64,000 bases of DNA from Rosa chinensis (GCF_002994745.2 NC_037092.1:75116324-75180323), one strand, 5' to 3'. Positions 24,404 to 36,900 are shown, counted from the first letter of the stretch. Program-made: numbers and translations. Notes: generated by a model not told the origin, from the sequence alone.

Positions 24404-27122
24404 ATGGCCGACGTCATAGAGATCTCGAGCAGTGAGGATTCCGGATCTGAAGTGTTGTTCAGCGCGGCGGATAGAAATTTTATTGACTCATTGCATCCGT
24501 CTGCCCGTTCAGGAACCTCACTGCCAGAACCGCTAGAAGTCGAGCCGCTACAGACCATTCCGTGGGAAGTAGATATGGGTCGTCTGTTGCGTCCGGAGAG
24601 TTCTAGGGCGGGGGAGGCTGCCGCTGCGCATACCTTGCATGAGGAGCGGCTAGAAAGTAATAGTGCCGCCAGCGGTTCCTCTGGCGGGGGAGGTAACACG
24701 GGGGAGGATACCGAGTCTGCGTGGGTGTTCGAGGACGGCACTCCCCTTGACGAGGCGGGAGGTGGGATGACAGCGGTTGCCGTCATCCGATTGAAGCGGG
24801 TGTTCCGGTTGCCCGGGGCAGTGAAGCTACGTCCACCATCGGTAGAGGAGAAAGCTTCGATTTTGCCGGTGGGTCATGCCACGGTGCACGAGGCCATATT
24901 CCGCGAGGGAGTGACCCTCCCGCTGGTGTCCAACCTTCAGATTCTGCTGTGCGAGTTTGGCATGGCCTTTGGGCAAGTGTGCCCCGACATGTGGCGGTTA
25001 CTGCTGTCGCTCAACTCGCTGTGGCGGTTGTCTGGTTGCGAAGGACCGACCGTGGCGGAGGTGCTGCACTTCTATGAACTGGTGTACGTGAAGCGCCAGG
25101 GTTGTAGAGGGCAAGTGAACCTCAGCCGTCGGCAAAGAGCGCCTAAGCTGATCGAAAACCTACGGGACTCCATGTCGTACTGGCGGGGCTCGTTTTGCGT
25201 TGCCACAGCGGGATGGGAGTACCAGGCGGGGCTAACGAGGGGGAGCCGTCGTTTAGAATTAAGTCAGAGTTCCAGCCCATCCGAGGTTGTTTGTTGTTTC
25301 CATTGAACACGACTGGCGTGGTTTGTGTTTTTTTTTTTTTCTACTGATGATGATGTCCTGTTTGTGCAGCGGGGTTGCGGTACAACCTCACTCGTGAAGA
25401 AGAATGCCGGGTAGCGCGCATCAGAGGCTGCTGGCGGAACCGCAACTTGCTGGACTTCCGTCTTCTTAGCGGGTGGGAGTTGCTGGTAGCCCAACAGTTG
25501 ACACGCACCGTTGGTAAGTAATCTTAGCTGTATCGTACCTTTGGTGAGGTTGTCCCATGCTAACTGGCCTGCCACTAACTTTTGCAGAGACTCCGCCGGG
25601 AAATAAGGCTAGCCGCGACGCCTTTTCTAAAGCCATGGACCGCGCTGAAATTGATAACTTCCTGGAAGCCATGTACGCTTCCGGGATGGAGGCACAAAAG
25701 ACGGTGGTGGATCCGGAGACACTGGCGCTGAGCCAGTCAGAGGTTCCCGTGGTGCTGCCAATGCCACACCACTCCCATCTTGGTGGTGATGGGCTGCCCG
25801 CAGTCCAGGCGGGGAACTGTGGGGCGAGTGAAGCAGCGCCCAGGAAAGAGAGGGCGCCGGCCCTTCTGTGCGGCGTGGGGAAGAAAGCGGTGCGCCCCAC
25901 CGAGGCTGTTACCATAGCGGGGTTGGCACCGCTGGCGGGGGGTTCGAGGCCAACCGTTGCTGGGAGCACGTGGGTGCTCCAGCGAAAACGCCGCTAGCCG
26001 GACTCTGGCGATGAGGAGGAAGTGGAGGTAACGGGGGCCCGAGAGCAACCCAAGAAGTCGATGCAGGCTCCGCCCGGGGCTGTTGCAGATGTGGCGGAAG
26101 AGGTGGGTGCGAGCGGCCTGGACTCATTCGCTGCATACGCCGAGTTCCTTAATGATGGTGAGCGGGACTTCCTGTATCACCTCTGCGAGCGGCTAGGGTT
26201 CGGCGGTCTGGAGGGGATTGTTCGGTCGACCGCCGTCAGCGAGTCGCCCTTCAGCACAGCCTTTGGGCACGTCGCTATTGGGCTTCACGAGATGTTCCAG
26301 GCGGCGTCCAAGCAGCCTCTGGTTGAGCGGGAGCTGAGGGAGGAAGTGGCGGGCCTCTAGAGGGACTTGGGGAAGACCCAGGAGAAGTTGGCTGACGTCG
26401 AGCAACGTCTGACAAAGGCCGACTGCGATGCGGCGGATGCCAGGGGCAAGCTGAACGTTGCCATTGAGCGGCACTTGGACCAGAATGAGCGGTACGCCAA
26501 GCTGGAGCAGGATATGTCTCTGGTACGGGACCGGGTGACCGCGAAGGAGAAGAAAATTGAGATCCTTCAGCGGCAGTCCGCCCCTAAATAAGCTGAGATC
26601 AAGCGGCTGGAGGGTGAGGTCGCTCGCCTAGAGGCTGAGGGAAGCCGTGCTGCGGCTGCCGCTGTTGAATCGTATAAGCAGTCGGCAAAGCACAAGAAGG
26701 CGCTGAACGACGCAGCCAAGGCCGGTGCCCTGGCCAATGTGGAGATGTTGTGGCAGAAGGGCGCCATTGACTGGGCGAAAGCGGCAATGCCAGTCGTGCA
26801 GCCAAGGAAAGAAGCGCCGCCGACAACCAGTACCCCTCCCACTGCCGCAACTGGTCCCGGAGTCCTCTCGGGTAGCGGGGAGAGTGGTGAGCCTCCAGAA
26901 GGTGACTCCCAGCGGACGCCTACGCAGTCCGAGGCGTCCCGCGCTGGGTTCTTGGAGGCCCACACCCGGGCGGATGGCACGTTGGAGACTCCCAGTCCCA
27001 CGGCCCGAGGGTCCGACCAGACGAGCCGCTCCCATCCTCCGCAGACCGCCGGTGGAACTGCTGAAGGTAGCAGGGTCGACCCAACCAACCCTGCTGATCC
27101 CGCCAATCCCGTCAACCCCTAA
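24404..27122 (+). pseudogene. Antisense ORF of the Gypsy element (putative gypsy-type transposon domain), broken
   Basis: A plus-strand gene inside a minus-strand retrotransposon. Exon 1 begins at ATG 24404 with an acidic, Ser-rich N-terminus. A conserved block around VTLPLVSNLQILLCEFGMAF (about 24910-24970) follows; it resembles the plant 'putative gypsy type transposon' family (PF04195-like). Later exons start near 25370 and 25588, after AG acceptors. The last exon runs in one frame to 27122 but has stops at 25995-25997, 26358-26360 and 26589-26591. Its middle (about 26290-26700) is Glu/Lys/Arg-rich with heptad-like spacing, so likely coiled coil; the tail is Pro/Ser/Thr-rich. Tat-group elements are known to carry such antisense ORFs, with unknown function. 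Confidence 0.7.
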
Positions 27123-27523
27123 ATAGTAGGAAAGTTTTTTTGTATGGCCGCTGAGGCATAATGATGTAATTCTGTTTTGAGATGAATGAAATTTGTTGGC
27201 ACCCAAATTCCAAGTGTTTCTTTCTGTTTGTGATAATGTGTGTGCCGCTAGCAGTCTTGATACCTGCTTTGGTCATGAATGAAACATTAAAGGAATTAAA
27301 ATTGGTCCAAGTGCACAATGTAGCCGACGTAGTCCGCTGACTGGCGTTGCCAGTTGCCCTCAGTGCTAGACTTGGTAACAATGGTTTGAATAATTCCTCG
27401 TTTCATTGATAGCTGTCTGAACAACGTTTACAAAAGCGGGGACGTACCCGTTGGGTAGCTTCCCTTAGCTAAATATTGAACAAAAATTTAGCTAAGTCAA
27501 GATGCTTTTGGGTAGCTGTATGA

Positions 27524-29572
27524 CTATTTGTAGTAATACCGAAGGTGTTCGGTATTCCAAGGGTGGGTCGTTGTGACGCCATCCTTGTCCATTAAGTAGA
27601 AGGTGCCCGGGCCAACGACGTCTACAATTTTGTATGGACCTTCCCAAGTTGGGCGGAGTTTCGTGGGTGGGGGTATAACTTCTTTCATCACCCAGTCCCC
27701 CAGTTGGAGGTTGCGGGCCTTAACCCTGGCGTTGTAGAAACGTGATACTCGCCGCTTATTCTGGAGATTGCGCAAATGGGCAGTGTCTCGCTTTTCCTCT
27801 AGTAAATCCTTGTCGAGGTTAACGCCGTCGCAGTTGGTCTCGGGGCAGTAACCTTCGACCCTAGTGGTTGGTTGGATTACCTCGACAGGCAGGGCAGCCT
27901 CGGTGCCAAACATCATACAAAAGGGGGTTTCACCTGTGGCGGAGGTTGGGGTTGTTCTGATGGCCCATAGAACCTCCGGGAGCTTCTCCGCCCACAAACC
28001 CTTTGCCTCATCGAGCCGCTTCTGCAATAGTTTCTTGATTATCTTGTTTGCCGCCTCGACTTGGCCATTGGTTTGGGGATGGGCGACCGATGCAAAACGC
28101 ATCTTGGTGCCCAGATTGGCGGTGAAAGAGATGAGTTCCTTATTGTTGAACTGTGTGCCGTTGTCTGTGATGATTGCGTGCGGGACACCATAGCGGCAGT
28201 AGATGTTCTTCCAGAGGAAGTGGATTACCTTGGCGGTAGTTATCGCCGTCAGCGGCTCCGCCTCTATCCATTTGCTGCTATAGTCAATGGCGACAATGAT
28301 ATATTTGAATTGACCTTTGGCGGTTTGGAATTTTCCCATCAAATCCAGGCCCCACGTTGAGTGAATCCAGGGGCTGACGATAACCGACAGAGGTTCCGCC
28401 GGAGCGTGTGGCAGATCAGCAAATTGTTGGCATTTGTGACAGGATCTTGATATCCGCCGGGAGTCATCACCAAGCGTAGGCCAAAAGTAGCCTTGTCGCA
28501 TTGTGCGATTAGCCAAGGACCTGGCGCCTGAGTGATTTCCGCATTCCCCACCATGTATTGTTGCCAGCACGACCTGTCCCTCTTCTGGGGTTAGACAACG
28601 AAGGTTGGGGTGAGTGAACCCCTGGCGGTAAAGTTTGCTGCTCTGCATGTTGTATCGGGTTGCTCTCCGCTGGAGCTGTCGCGCCTTGATTTTGTCTTCC
28701 GGCAATGTCCCGTTGCGTTTGTATTGGATAATCTCATCCATCCAGCTAGGATTGGCCTCGATGCTAAAGATCTCCGCCAAGGTTTTGGTGATACTTGGCC
28801 TGTCCAGGGACTCCACCCTTGTGTCGGCTGGGCACTGGTGTGGTTGGGCGGTTGCCAGTCTTGCCAGCGAATCAGCCTTGGCGTTCTTTTCCCTGGGGAT
28901 TTGTGTGATGGTGTGGAACTTGAATTTCTTGAGCAACGTCTTGGTGTACCCTAAGTATGCCGCTAAATGCTGATCCTTGGCCTGAAAGCTGTCGTTGACC
29001 TGGTTGACGACCAGCTGAGAGTCACTGAAGATGTTGACACTGTCGGCCCCTAAATAAATGGCTAGGAGTAGGCCGGCAATGAGTGCCTCATATTCCGCCA
29101 TGTTGTTAGAAGCTTTGAAGTTGAATTTCAACGCGTACTCGACGTTAAGCCCCCGCGGTCCTGTCAAGATGATTCCGGCACCGCTAGCCTTGGCGGAGGC
29201 GGACCCATCCACGTGTAGGTTCCACTTCGACTGTTGAGGTGTCGGCTCTACAGCCGTAGCAATTTCTGTTCCGAGCGGTAGATCGATCTTGGTTTCGGGC
29301 TGACGCTCGGTGAGCTCAACGATGAAGTCTGCCACCGCCTGGCCTTTCATGGCGGTTCGTGGCTTGTAATCAATGTCAAACTCGCTGAGCTCAATGGCCC
29401 ACTTGCTGAGGCGGCCCGAATGTTCAGGGTTTTGGATTACTTGTCTCAGCGGTTGATTGGTTAACACATGGATTGTATGGGCTTGGAAGTACTGGCGGAG
29501 GCGTCTGGCGGCAACGATGAGTGCGAGAGCAAGCCACTCCAATGGAGGATACCGTGTCTCTGCTCTGTTCAT
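27524..29572 (-). pseudogene. Gypsy pol, 3' part: RNase H end, archaeal-type RNase H, integrase
   Basis: A 682-codon open segment. It begins in the C-terminal part of the RT-linked RNase H. A second RNase H follows, recognised by HVDGSA near residue 140, a NNMAEYEAL block and an FSDSQLVV block. The integrase comes next, with an HHCC zinc-binding region (HGGECGNHSG, then CHKC), the catalytic core (WGLDLMG; ITDNGTQF; HPQTNGQVE) and a C-terminal GDWV region. It is in the same frame as the upstream pol segment, from which an in-frame TAG at 29606-29608 separates it. Confidence 0.92.
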
Positions 29573-29605
29573 GCCCCTACCGGCATAGAAAACTGGGAGT
29601 TTGTC

Positions 29606-31306
29606 CTAGCCTTCCCGCCGGACGATGGCGCAGCTCACCGCTGACTGAGATACCGCTTGGTAAATGTACAATGTTTCTCCTTGGACAGGAATGGAGAGGA
29701 GCGGAATTGCCGCCAGGTATTCCTTCAGGCCTTGGAACGCCGCCTGGCACTCTGGGTTCCAGTCGATGACCTTCTTGTGGGTTGTTTTGAGGACTTTGAA
29801 AAATGGGGCACACCTGTCGGTCAATCTGGAGATGAATCGAGACAGGGCGGTTAGCTGGCCCTGGAGGCATTGGACGTGCACCTTCCACTCTGGGTCCTTC
29901 AGGTTGAGGATAGCCTGTACCTTGTCAGGGTTGGCCTCGATGCCCCGTTCACTGACAATATATCCCAGAAATTTGTTGGCGGTGACGCCAAAGAAACACT
30001 TCTCCAGGTTGAGGCGCATGCCGTAGGCCAAGAGAATGGTTATTATGATTTTCAGATTTGCCACATGTCCGCTGGCCTTTCTACTTTTGACCAACATGTC
30101 GTCTACGTAGACTTCGATTATCTTGCCCAGATGTTCCGCGAACATGGCGTTCATCAGCCGCTGATAAATTGCCCCAGCGTTCTTCAAACCGAAAGGCATC
30201 ACATTGTAACAATACAGGCCTTTATCGGTGGTGAAGGTGGTGCATTCCTGGTCGGCGGGATGCATCCTGATCTGGTTATAACCGAAAAAAGCATCCATCA
30301 TGCTGAGAAGCTCGTGTCCAGCGGTTGCGTCGATGAGTTGATCAATGCGAGGTAATGGGAAGCTATCTTTTGGGCATGCCTTGTTAAGGTTTTTGAAGTC
30401 GACGCACCTCCTCCACTTACCGCTAGCCTTTTTGACCATAACCAGGTTGGAAATCCACTGTGGATAGATGACTTGGCGGATGAACCCAATGCCCTGGAGC
30501 TTGGTAACCTCTTCTCTGATAGCGCGGTACTTTTCTTCGTCGAAGGCTCTGCGTTTCTGTTTGATAGGGTAGAAGGATGGCTTGATGCTCAACTTGTGTG
30601 AGATGATTTTAGGGGAGATACCTGGCATGTCTGCATATGACCAGGCAAAGACCGTAGCGTTGTCACGTAGGAACTGGGTGAGCTCCGCCGCCAACTCTGG
30701 GTCCAATTGAGCCCCTATGCAGACCGTCCGCTCAGGGTGCTCGTCCGAGATGCTGACAACCCTCAGTGATGTTTCTGGGTTGACCGGCTCCTTCCTTACG
30801 TACTTCTTTTCATCCTCCCTGGGGTCCTCAAAGATGTTTGGTGGCGGTGCCCGACTGCCTACCGCTAGGATCTCGTGGCGGCGGGCCGATTGTGCCATTG
30901 TAGTAGAGTAACACTCGCGTGCCAATTGCTGACTTCCCTTGACACATCCTGTGCCGTTGGGTGTGGGGAATTTCATGAGCAACATGTACCCGGCGATGAT
31001 GCACTTGAGTTTGTTGAGCGCTGGCCGACCAATGATGGCGTTGTATGAACTCGAACAATCGACAACTATGAACTCCGTATGTATCTCAGCCATACATGGA
31101 CTACTGCCCATAACGAGCCGCATGTAATCAGAACCCAGCGGTTGCGTAACGTCGCCGGAGAAGCTGAGCAGTGGTTCATGGTCTTGGAGCAATTTTCTGT
31201 TCCTCTTAAGGTTGTTGTAACAACCGCCGAATATAACGTTGACAGCGGAGCTGCTATCAACCAGGACTCTTCCTACTGACATTTTGCCCAGAATAGCGTC
31301 AATCAA
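29606..31306 (-). pseudogene. Gypsy pol, 5' part: protease and reverse transcriptase
   Basis: A 566-codon open segment. An aspartic protease core lies near residues 14-22, where the usual D-[ST]-G reads D-S-S, so the catalytic glycine is replaced. The RT has the expected blocks: KWRRCVDF, MPFGLKNAG and YVDD. The RNase H start follows, and a stop at 29606 cuts it. In the family the protease frees the Gag and Pol proteins and the RT copies element RNA inside virus-like particles. Confidence 0.92.
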
Positions 31307-31615
31307 GAAAGGATCGTTGTGGGGCAGATGTACTCCGCGTTCCTTCTCCTCCGAAAAGGTAATGGGTTCCCAACCAGATCTTAGGATTTTGGCGGATCTT
31401 TCGTAGCGGATGTTGCAGACTTCCTTTGGGTGATTAGCTCACGCATAGCGCTTTCTAGCTCTGTGAGACATGCTGGTGATTGGAGCACCTCCGTCAATTG
31501 TGTTGATGCGGCCCATGGGCTCAATATCGGCGATCACGGGTGGCGGTTGGCGTACCTTGAACTGCTCAAGCTTGCAGTCTCGGTACAAGGTCTCAATGGC
31601 CGTTTTGAGGGCGTT

Positions 31616-31657
31616 GCAGCTATTGGTATTGTGACCGCTGTCCTCGTGGTATTTGCA
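31616..31657 (-). other. Gag zinc knuckle in a shifted frame
   Basis: A C-x2-H-x4-H-x4-C knuckle is encoded here, in the frame of the downstream pol segment and not that of the main gag ORF. An in-frame stop at 31439-31441 separates it from pol. The gag-pol junction has therefore suffered at least one frameshift between 31657 and 31942. Confidence 0.65.
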
Positions 31658-31941
31658 CCACCTGCCGGTGTTCCTTGGTTTTCCTGTTTTTGGGTATTTT
31701 CTCGGGGGCGGCGGTGGGATCTGATCCTTGCATTGATTGTATATTTCTTCATGTGAAGCCGTGAGGACTGTAAATACTGCATATCGTTGGGAAGACTCCG
31801 CATGCTTGTTGCGGTTGTCCCCATGGGACGGGCGGTTTCCCTTGTAGTGCTGATCCCTTTGCCGCTTGTTTTGGTACTGACCCTGCTGCCATTCCCCTTC
31901 TTGTTAGCCGGCGGTATGGAGGTTTTATTAGCGGTCCCCTG

Positions 31942-33240
31942 CTAACTGGAGGAGGGTTGTGTCGACTTTGTCAATGCCGCTGGTGGCGGTGGGGCCTCCC
32001 CATACGTGATGAATTCTGCCTGGGCATGAATGACCTCCTCACTCATGAGGTGGTCGTATACCGCATTTGGATGATTGTAGTTGAGGTGATAGAGAAATGG
32101 CCCTTTGAGGAGTCCCTGCTTAAAAGCCGCCGAAGCCATTGTTTTATCGAGGTCACGGCACTGAGATGCTGCCGCTCGCCATCTTGTGACGAATGCCTTC
32201 AGTGTCTCCTCTATACCCTGCTTGACGTTGAACAATTGGCTTATGTTGTGGTGCCCGGTGGACAGTAGGATGAACCGAGAAAGGAAAGCATGCGATAATG
32301 CCTGAAATGAGTCAATGGATCCCGGCGGGCACTCGAAGAACCAATTCATTGCCTCATTGTCCAGCGTTTCACTGAACAAGTGGCACAGGGTGGCGTCATC
32401 GAATCCCTTGTTGTTGGTGACCTTCTTGAAGGTGTCCATATGGACGAAGAGATCAATCTTACCGCTGTAATATGACATTTTAGGGGTCTTTGCATACGCT
32501 GGTCTGACGGCTAGCAAAATTGCAGCGGTAAATGGTCCTGGCCTGGCTGCGAAAAGCGGGTTTGACGCTGGTGCCAGGGTGCCCGACTCCGCCCGGATTA
32601 ACCTTTGTTCCAACTACTGCATCCTCTCCAAAATTTGAGCGGTTGCGTCGCCGGCGGGGTCCAGGCGACCACTCCGCTGAGCTGATCCTCGCCCTAGAGC
32701 GGGCGGGTCTCCCTCTGTTCTCGCCCTAGGTCTCGAGCGGTGGGTGAGTAGTGATGACTCCGCCTCTTGTTCCAACATTGGCTGGGGTGCGGGGGGTGGT
32801 CCCATTGCCGCTAGCTCTGGTGGGTGCAGCGGGACTTGCATATGTACGACCGGTGCTGGCATTAGTGCTCCCGTGCCGGGTCGGCTATGCCTGGTGCTTC
32901 GTGACTGTTCACTTCGTGCCGGGTTGGGGGTTGCTTCCAGCGCTTTCTTTAGCTCGTCGAAGCGGGATACAAGCGTGGCCACCTGTCTCTGGGCTTCGGC
33001 CTTTTCCTTGCGTTCTTGTTCACGTTCTCTGTTCGCCTTGTGAAGATCTGCCAGTGCCAGCTCGTACAGGTAGGCGAGGTCTTGGCCTGGCGGGCGGCTG
33101 CTACTTGGGTTTGTTTCACCGCCGGGGTTGACCGGGGTGGTGAATAACGCGCCGTTTACGCCTACCGCTGGGTTGGTGGGTTGGGGAATGGCGGATTGAT
33201 CTGCCTGCTCTTCAGCGTTTCCCCTGCTGTCGTTAGTCAT
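31942..33240 (-). pseudogene. Gypsy gag
   Basis: Start ATG at 33240. The N-terminal part is Pro/Gly-rich with an Arg/Glu/Lys-rich heptad-like stretch near residues 60-95. An in-frame TAG at 32614-32616 interrupts it. The part beyond (32613-31942) carries the conserved retrotransposon Gag region (around YSGKIDLFVHMDTF and MNWFFECPPGSI). Gag would form the particle shell. Confidence 0.85.
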
Positions 33241-33273
33241 GGTGATTGTGGCGGGATGACCTTTTGTTCAAGA

Positions 33274-33293
33274 GTTTCCACAGACGGCGTCAA
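33274..33293 (-). other. Primer binding site of the Gypsy element
   Basis: Read on the minus strand directly after the 5' LTR: TTGACGCCGTCTGTGGAAAC. It resembles the PBS of many plant Gypsy elements; I do not assign the tRNA. Confidence 0.6.
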
Positions 33294-33763
33294 TGTTAAT
33301 GCTCAAGTCCGGCGGTAGCCGATTCCTTGCTTAACGCGGGTCCGGTGGGCGGACCGCTACTCCTAGGATTAGGTGATTCCTGTTACTGCAACACGATAGA
33401 CAGGGCGTTACAGGGAGACCGCGTTGGGCGGTCTTCACTTCTCCGATGCCTAAGTCAGTCACTGTATGCGCAGCATAACAATAAATGAGTAGTAATTGCG
33501 TAATTAATGAGGAGAGAGGAGAGGACCTTTTATAGGCGAGGAAGGGGTTGATCTCCTTCTTGTTTCTGATGTGGGACTGCTGTGCTTCGATTCCCAGCGT
33601 CAGGGGCTTCTGATGCTATCTTGACGCGGTCTGGGGCTCGAGCGGTATCCCGACTGGCCGTGACCTCGCAGGTCATCCCCTTGGTGAGATTCGGTACCTC
33701 CGGCGGTATGGTGAGCGTGGCTCATTATAGCTAATTATGATCGTTCTAGCGTATGTAGGTACA
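33294..33763 (-). repeat. 5' LTR of the Gypsy element (470 bp)
   Basis: In element sense it runs from TGTACCTAC (33763) to ATTAACA (33294), with the TG...CA ends expected of LTRs. A TATA-like TATAAAAGG motif (plus strand 33528-33536 read in reverse) may mark its promoter. It adjoins the array directly at 33764. Confidence 0.85.
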
Positions 33764-33979
33764 ACTTCTAAAATAAAATGATAATGATAATTACTAAGAT
33801 TAAAGTGAGTGAAATTAAAGATTTTTTTAATAATTACGTACACTCTCGACAAATTGTTTTCCGAATTAACAAACACCATAAAGAATGCGTCAATCTGAAA
33901 TATTTATAACCGTTCATACCACCTGCATAATACTCAAATAATACCACGCAAGAAAACAAGACTTATTTCAAAATAATCA

Positions 33980-34180
33980 CTAGCGGGACCCACTGGAACC
34001 ACCACGACCTGACCGGTCAAGCTGGCCCAGCCCCGGCGTGGACATATTCACAGAGGAGCATGCCTCTCCTACATCTGAATTGAATAGGACCCAACGTCCT
34101 CCAGCGCTTCTATAAAGCCAAAAATCTCCTACAACAGATAAGATCTCTGATCTAATTCTTCTCTCGACATTATCAACCAT
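33980..34180 (-). other. Minus-strand 66-codon ORF, unit 1
   Basis: Copy of the small ORF described at 36700-36900; it differs at one residue (R to G near the C-terminus). Confidence 0.3.
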
Positions 34181-35438
34181 TACTGACTTAAGCGTCAAAG
34201 AGTTTTAGGCCGGCAAACCCGGTTTCTCTCTGACTTCTGTTGTGTTGGACAGATTGCGAGAAGAGAAGCGAAGGAGACAAGACAGATTCGTGATTCCAGA
34301 CCCCGACAGTAGTTTTACTCGTCGTAAGCCCCGGAAACAATAACTGTTCTGAATTTTTTTTTATAGCAATCGCCAATTTCAAACATCGCGGCTGATGCAA
34401 TTAAGACATTCGATAGAACGTTAAAGTTAAGTTACACATGTAACTCTCGCCGCATGCTTTGCAAAGTTTCATTAAAGTCGTACTTACACCAGTGACGTGC
34501 ACGCATTACTCACTAACTATTGGCGCAATAACTCTTAGTCATTATTTTCTTAGTGACTGTGCAGCGTTACATAACATTTTACATTAATTAGTTATTACAT
34601 AGACATGAGGAGATCACTCGTTACCCAAAAAGCAAATCACTGCTTTATTTTAAGTGCATTCTTTAATCACTCCTCAAATCAATCACATGAGGAGCCCTAA
34701 TTCTTTTTCGTCTACAAAAAGTTACTTCTGCTTCAACTAAAATCTACAAGGTCAGAGTTAAAAAGGGAAAATACTGAGTAGGATATTTTTCTCCAAAAGA
34801 AGTTAAGAAGAGTCAATTTTTTCTTGTTGACAATATCACAGTAATTTATTATTTGTTTCACCGGAAATCATTGAATTTAGGAAGAAGGATAAAATTGTGC
34901 ATGATGAATTTAGAAGTGGTAAATTAATTTTCCAAAAAGCAAAGATTCGGGGTGACAAATGGGCTAATCCGGCCAGTCGGTCCATTCGTGCTTTGCGCCG
35001 TGCTTGAACAAGCCCGTTTAATTTTTTGTCCACAGTTATTTCCTAAACATATTTTGATTGTGGAATTGTCTAGAATTTTGAGAATTTAAATGATCTGAAA
35101 CATAAATAGCGTAATATATAATGACCACTTGTTGAATACTTATCTGCATTTAAAACTTGATAATTTAGCGGTAAATCATTTAAACATAACCGAGCTATCG
35201 AAACACGTACGTACGCACTGTTTAAATATAACTCTCTTATTTAAACCCGATAGGCAATTAAACACGTTACTCCTTTTAAAGAGCGCACAAGCGTTTACAC
35301 AGTTAGTTCATTTGAGTCTTAAATGCGGTTATGTTTTCTCCCTTATAAATATATTATCACATGAAACTAAACTCCAACAAAGCGATCATTACCAGAAAAC
35401 ACATTCGTGAGTAATCACATAACATTGCAAAGGGAGTT

Positions 35439-36052
35439 ATGGCCGGACCAAGCAGGCGCCATGTTTTGGTGATTTTTCTCTTGCAGGTGACATTAAATGC
35501 TTTTGCAACCCCAACACTGGAGGGGCCAGCAAATGTTAAAGACTGTGCAAGACAGTTCACCGAAAAGTGCGGGATCGAAGTAGGAAACAGCATTTTCAGT
35601 AATGGATTTTTGAGTGATGATTGTTGTCGAGATCTTGTAAAGTTGGGTAAACCATGCCACGATACCTTCCTCAACACGTCCCTTGCGGCACTTCATCCTA
35701 GTGCAAACAAAGCTCAAACCGTGGCAAAGGGCGAAAAAATTTGGACGGAGTGCGTTGCCATCGACAATTCAGACAAACACGAGACCAAGCCCGTAAAGGA
35801 ATGCTTGGAAAAGTTCCCCCTAAGTGCGGAGAGGAAATAGAGAAAAGCGTTTATCAAGGTACGGTTGTGACTGATGCTTGTTGTCGTGATCTTGTCTCAT
35901 GGGGAAAATCATGCCACGATATCATCGCAGAGCGAAATCACGATGTACGTCATCCCAGTGTCAACAAAGCACAGGCTTTGGCAAGTAGCGAAAAAGTTTG
36001 GAATCTATGTGCCGCGATCTCACGTTCCCCTGCTTCTTCTCCATCGAATTAG
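35439..36052 (+). pseudogene. ECA1-like copy 1, one-base deletion
   Basis: It matches the intact copies except in the C run at 35816-35820, which has five Cs where the others have six. The frame shift gives a 133-aa product with the first domain and none of the second. A contraction in a homopolymer may also be a sequencing error. Confidence 0.88.
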
Positions 36053-36141
36053 AAAAATTAAAATTGTTACTAGACATGATATGATATGAAATACGCGATA
36101 TTTTTTTATTATATGATAAATTTTATTCTTCATTTTAGAAA

Positions 36142-36342
36142 ATGGCTCTACTGTTTGTGTTTAAATTATTACATTTTGCATTTTCACAATACGTGCACAT
36201 CGAAGAACACAATACACCTATAATTAAGCGCCCAATTTGCACATCGGTCTCGAATGCCTATTTTCTAGTACCGTTTCTTAAAAGGCCCGTAAGCTGTCCG
36301 ACGGATGTTAGATTTGGAGATATTGTAATGCAACATGTGTAA
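36142..36342 (+). other. Small ORF downstream of ECA1 (66 codons), probably 3' UTR
   Basis: An ORF starting MALLFVFKLL lies about 90 bp after the ECA1 stop. It recurs at 38863, 41583, 44303, 47021 and 49740, and is disrupted in the last two full units by CTAGTACAACGC-type changes. The hydrophobic start could pass for a signal peptide, but loss in some units and its position suggest non-coding 3' sequence. Confidence 0.2.
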
Positions 36343-36699
36343 ACTTCAGTGCTCAATTTTATTAGTCGGCGTGTACGTGAATAAGCGGCAAGTCTTATTC
36401 CTCAAAATGATGTGCAACTTTTAAAGTTTATTGGTTGCATTAGCAAATGGAAGATGTTTGCTGACAATAACATCTAAAGCTTCACTTCTAAAATAAAATG
36501 ATAATGATAATTGCTATGATTAAAGTGAGTGAAATTAAAGATTTTTTTAATAATTACGTACACTCTCCACAAATTGTTTTCCGAATTAATAAACACCATA
36601 AAGAATGCGTCAATCTGAAATATTTATAACCGTTCATACCACCTGCATAATACTCAAATAATACCACGCAAGAAAACAAGACTTATTTCAAAATAATCA

Positions 36700-36900
36700 C
36701 TAGCGGGACCCACTGGAACCACCACGACGCGACCGGTCAAGCTGGCCCAGCCCCGGCGTGGACATATTCACAGAGGAGCATGCCTCTCCTACATCTGAAT
36801 TGAATAGGACCCAACGTCCTCCAGCGCTTCTATAAAGCCAAAAATCTCCTACAACAGATAAGATCTCTGATCTAATTCTTCTCTCGACATTATCAACCAT
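36700..36900 (-). other. Putative minus-strand transcription unit with 66-codon ORF (unit 2; reference copy)
   Basis: On the minus strand a TATA-like TATAAAAAAAA (37084-37074) is followed by a CT-rich leader, as in plant 5' UTRs, and by ATG at 36900. The ORF (MVDNVERRIRSEILSVV..., ending in a Gly/Ser/Arg-rich tail) has 66 codons. A second open stretch (37120-36908), just upstream in another frame, is probably leader. I recognise no domain. It is present in every unit, but identity between units reflects recent duplication. It could be a real small gene, the remnant of a captured gene, or a non-coding RNA gene. Confidence 0.3.

Larger units (their letters stand above)
22580..33763 (-). mobile_element. 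Ty3/Gypsy LTR retrotransposon, Tat lineage, degenerate
   Basis: Element order on the minus strand: 5' LTR (33763-33294), PBS, gag, protease-RT-RNase H, a second (archaeal-type) RNase H, integrase, a non-coding stretch with an antisense ORF, a purine-rich tract and a 3' LTR. The extra RNase H between the RT-RNase H and integrase, and an antisense ORF near the 3' LTR, are marks of the Tat group of plant Gypsy elements. Several in-frame stops make it non-functional. It interrupts the ECA1 array. There is no target duplication, because the 3' LTR outer end and the adjoining array sequence are deleted. Confidence 0.93.

Noticed and set aside
27864..28973. Plus-strand ORFs of 99-114 codons inside the Gypsy pol region
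   Set aside because: They are complements of the integrase and RNase H coding sequence on the minus strand.
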